From positions 1-20,822 of IMG/VR virus record IMGVR_UViG_3300011114_000779: DNA of 20,822 bases, one strand, 5' to 3'. Below the pieces are notes generated by a model. That model was not told the origin of the DNA and did no database searches. It was given only the letters and a program-made list of their open reading frames with translations. A program made the position numbers and the translations under genes. The stretch's first letter is position 1; the number at the start of each line of letters is the position of its first letter. This stretch comes from a virus. Positions 19,205-20,822 of this stretch are shown here, piece by piece.

Positions 19205-19941
19205 GCCGCCTGCGCCTTATCTCGTGCCTTGCTCTCAAGGAAATCCGCGTAACGGATCGCGTAGTTGTGCGGGCCGATGTGTCCGATCAGGTGATTGACG
19301 TTCGCCCAAACATCGCCGCCGCAGCGCGTCCAGCGGTCGCAAAACGCCAAATCCTCGGACAGCTTCACGCCGCGCGCATCGCGGTACTTGTCGAATGCGC
19401 GGATGAGGCGGCCTTGGCCCAGACTTTCGTTGCCTGGATGGCCGGACACATCGCGATCGATGATGTCGGGCAGCTTTGCAATCATCGTCTGGATCACGTG
19501 ACGTGAAATCAGCAGCACACCGCCGCCGACGCCAGCGACCTTCAAGAACCCGTCAGTGAGATCGTCAACCGTGTTTTCAGTGAACGCGCGCCCTACCGCC
19601 TGAGCGGGGAATTTGCGCTTGGCATAGAAACAACCAACCAACGGTTCACCGAACGCAAGCATGTCAGCCACAAGCGCGACCGGGAACTCCATGTCGGCAT
19701 CAACAAACAACAGGTGCGACAACGCCGGATGCTGGTCGTACCAGTTGGTGACGACGATGTTTCTGACTTCCTCGATGTCACCCGCTGAAATCGTGAAGAA
19801 CGTATTGGGTATGCCCTTGAACGTCAGGAACTGGCCGATGTTGTAGATGCTTTGCGCCGTCCTGGTGTTCATCTGCTCGCCAAACGCGGGACAGCAGATC
19901 AGCACGCCCTTAACGTGCTTCGACGGCTTCCAATCCTTCAC
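19201..19941 (-). CDS. GT-A-type glycosyltransferase-like protein 1 (246 aa)
   Basis: The start is GTG 19941, overlapping the upstream stop by four bases (GTGA). The fold features are those of GT-A transferases: an N-terminal strand Gly-Val-Leu-Ile-Cys-Cys-Pro-Ala-Phe, a DxD metal/nucleotide-sugar motif in Phe-Val-Asp-Ala-Asp (81-83), a Gly-rich stretch (137-141), and a C-terminal Ser-Glu-Asp-Leu-Ala-Phe-Cys-Asp-Arg-Trp (195-204) with Gly-His-Ile-Gly (220-223). In related enzymes the acidic pair and the histidine form the active site. It would move a sugar from a nucleotide donor to an unknown acceptor. It is a relative of the next upstream gene and sits among virion genes, so a capsid or tail protein may be its target. 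Confidence 0.77.
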   Translation of the reverse strand: MKDWKPSKHVKGVLICCPAFGEQMNTRTAQSIYNIGQFLTFKGIPNTFFTISAGDIEEVRNIVVTNWYDQHPALSHLLFVDADMEFPVALVADMLAFGEPLVGCFYAKRKFPAQAVGRAFTENTVDDLTDGFLKVAGVGGGVLLISRHVIQTMIAKLPDIIDRDVSGHPGNESLGQGRLIRAFDKYRDARGVKLSEDLAFCDRWTRCGGDVWANVNHLIGHIGPHNYAIRYADFLESKARDKAQAA

Positions 19942-20606
19942 CGCGCCCTCAACCAGTTGCCGAGATGACCGCCAAAGGTCTTGAGGCCGACGTGGCCCAT
20001 CTTGATTTCAGGATCGACCCAAACCTTGCCACCGATGTCGCGCCAGCGCCGGCAGAATGCGTAGTCCTCGCCCAGCTTGAGCTTGCCGATCCTGCACGGA
20101 TCGAACAGCGCCCACGCCCGCTCATTCGGCGCGTCCGTGCAGTGGAATTCCGTGTTCGGGTAAAACGCGACCATCTTTTCAAGCATCGCGCGGGACATGC
20201 GCGTAAAGCCGGCAGGCACTCCCTCGACTTCGAGCAACCCCGTAGCTGGGTCGGCTTGAAGGTGTTCGCGGTCCAGCTTCCACGAAACCGGGTAACCCTC
20301 CGGTTCGCATCGCAGCGGATAAATGCTGGCAACAAAATCGACGGGATGAGCGAGCAACCGGGCAACGGCCCCGCTCTCCCACAGCACGTCACTATCTATG
20401 AACACCAGATCGGTCGCGTTGGACGCCAAGAACTTGGCGACCATCAGCCCGCGACAATCACCGATCAAGGCGCTCCCGCACTCATCCTGTAGCGTGAACG
20501 CAATGTCCTTGTCCCTGAACGCAAGGACCTCTGACACCAGGCTACGCATCGTCATCATGTGGACCGTTCCGGTATAGGCCGGGATCGCGATCCAAACGTG
20601 CGTCAT
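19938..20606 (-). CDS. GT-A-type glycosyltransferase-like protein 2 (222 aa)
   Basis: ATG 20606 overlaps the upstream stop by four bases. Like its neighbour it has an N-terminal strand (Val-Trp-Ile-Ala-Ile-Pro-Ala-Tyr), a DxD motif in Phe-Ile-Asp-Ser-Asp (71-73), and a C-terminal Gly-Glu-Asp-Tyr-Ala-Phe-Cys-Arg-Arg-Trp (179-188) followed by Gly-Gly-x-Val-Trp and Gly-His-Val-Gly (204-207). An extra early segment with Ile-Gly-Asp-Cys-Arg-Gly (48-53) probably binds the nucleotide. The shared motifs and adjacency suggest an old duplication, but the sequences have diverged, so donor or acceptor likely differs. It probably acts in the host cytoplasm during virion assembly. There is no membrane segment. 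Confidence 0.77.
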   Translation of the reverse strand: MTHVWIAIPAYTGTVHMMTMRSLVSEVLAFRDKDIAFTLQDECGSALIGDCRGLMVAKFLASNATDLVFIDSDVLWESGAVARLLAHPVDFVASIYPLRCEPEGYPVSWKLDREHLQADPATGLLEVEGVPAGFTRMSRAMLEKMVAFYPNTEFHCTDAPNERAWALFDPCRIGKLKLGEDYAFCRRWRDIGGKVWVDPEIKMGHVGLKTFGGHLGNWLRAR

Positions 20607-20822
20607 TCTTTGTGAGCCTGTAGAACAAACTGCCAGGTGTGATCGATGGACTTCTCATCAACCGCGATCAACCGGAGGTCTGCCTTGTAGAAGGGGCGAT
20701 AATCAGTGATGGGCGATTGTCCAACCTGATCGTAATTGCGCTGGTTACGGTAACTCAGGCATTGCGGGGAGATGATCCGAGTATGCCCCGGATCGCCCCA
20801 GGCCCACGGCGAAAGCGCCTTC
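20603..20822 (-). CDS. C-terminal part of an unidentified phage protein (5' partial)
   Basis: One minus-strand frame is open from the window edge to TGA 20605-20603, overlapping the next start as ATGA. The visible 72 residues read Trp-Ala-Trp-Gly-Asp-Pro-Gly-His-Thr near the edge, then Ile-Ser-Pro-Gln-Cys-Leu-Ser-Tyr-Arg-Asn-Gln, a Tyr-Asp-Gln segment, and a C-terminal strand Trp-Gln-Phe-Val-Leu-Gln-Ala. I recall similar aromatic, His-containing stretches from uncharacterised phage proteins but cannot name a family. Coupling to the glycosyltransferase-like gene could make it part of the same modification unit. Its start lies outside the window. Confidence 0.7.
   Translation of the reverse strand, partial: KALSPWAWGDPGHTRIISPQCLSYRNQRNYDQVGQSPITDYRPFYKADLRLIAVDEKSIDHTWQFVLQAHKE

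Noticed and set aside
1-20822. Integrase, attachment site, tRNA or insertion sequence marking a prophage edge
   Set aside because: None could be supported on reading both strands. No recombinase motif, terminal repeats or cloverleaf was seen.

Overview
The window looks like part of the genome (or a prophage) of a tailed phage with a podovirus-type virion, probably infecting an alphaproteobacterium of the Hyphomicrobiales (Bradyrhizobium/Rhodopseudomonas-like). This rests on GC-rich coding sequence, densely packed genes overlapping by 1 or 4 bases, P22-type head-closure and ejection genes, a holin resembling the gene-transfer-agent 3-TM holin family, and small proteins that look like ones common in rhizobial phages. 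The host assignment is inference. No integrase, terminase, portal, capsid, polymerase, tRNA or CRISPR is visible, so lifestyle is not settled.

The genome is arranged as two converging blocks. Bases 1-4904 hold about twenty small rightward genes of early/accessory type, several with zinc-ribbon cysteine pairs, two tiny membrane proteins and one DUF1778/TacA-like ribbon-helix-helix (RHH) protein. Inside this block, one 53-codon gene (1102-1263) runs leftward and encodes a second RHH protein. Between it and the rightward gene at 1377 lie three copies of a GATATC-centred palindrome overlapping divergent promoter-like sequences. This looks like a compact autoregulated switch built on an RHH repressor rather than a helix-turn-helix CI/Cro pair, and is the best candidate here for an undescribed regulatory system.

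Bases 4956-20822 are one long leftward late block. Read in transcription order (right to left) it has: the end of an unidentified protein; two related GT-A-type glycosyltransferase-like proteins; a P22 gp4-like head-completion protein; a P22 gp10-like stabilisation protein; a 63-residue protein where P22 carries gp26 and gp14; three ejection/internal virion proteins, the largest with a shortened lytic transglycosylase segment; a rho-independent terminator; tail fibre and LamG genes; a lysis cassette (three small exported or membrane proteins, a GH24 lysozyme with a C-terminal membrane anchor, a 3-TM holin); a small membrane protein; a DEDD exonuclease with a zinc ribbon; and a few small unknowns.

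The late genes follow a normal order from head closure to ejection to host attachment to lysis. The terminator just before the first fibre gene suggests that fibre and lysis expression depends on readthrough or antitermination.
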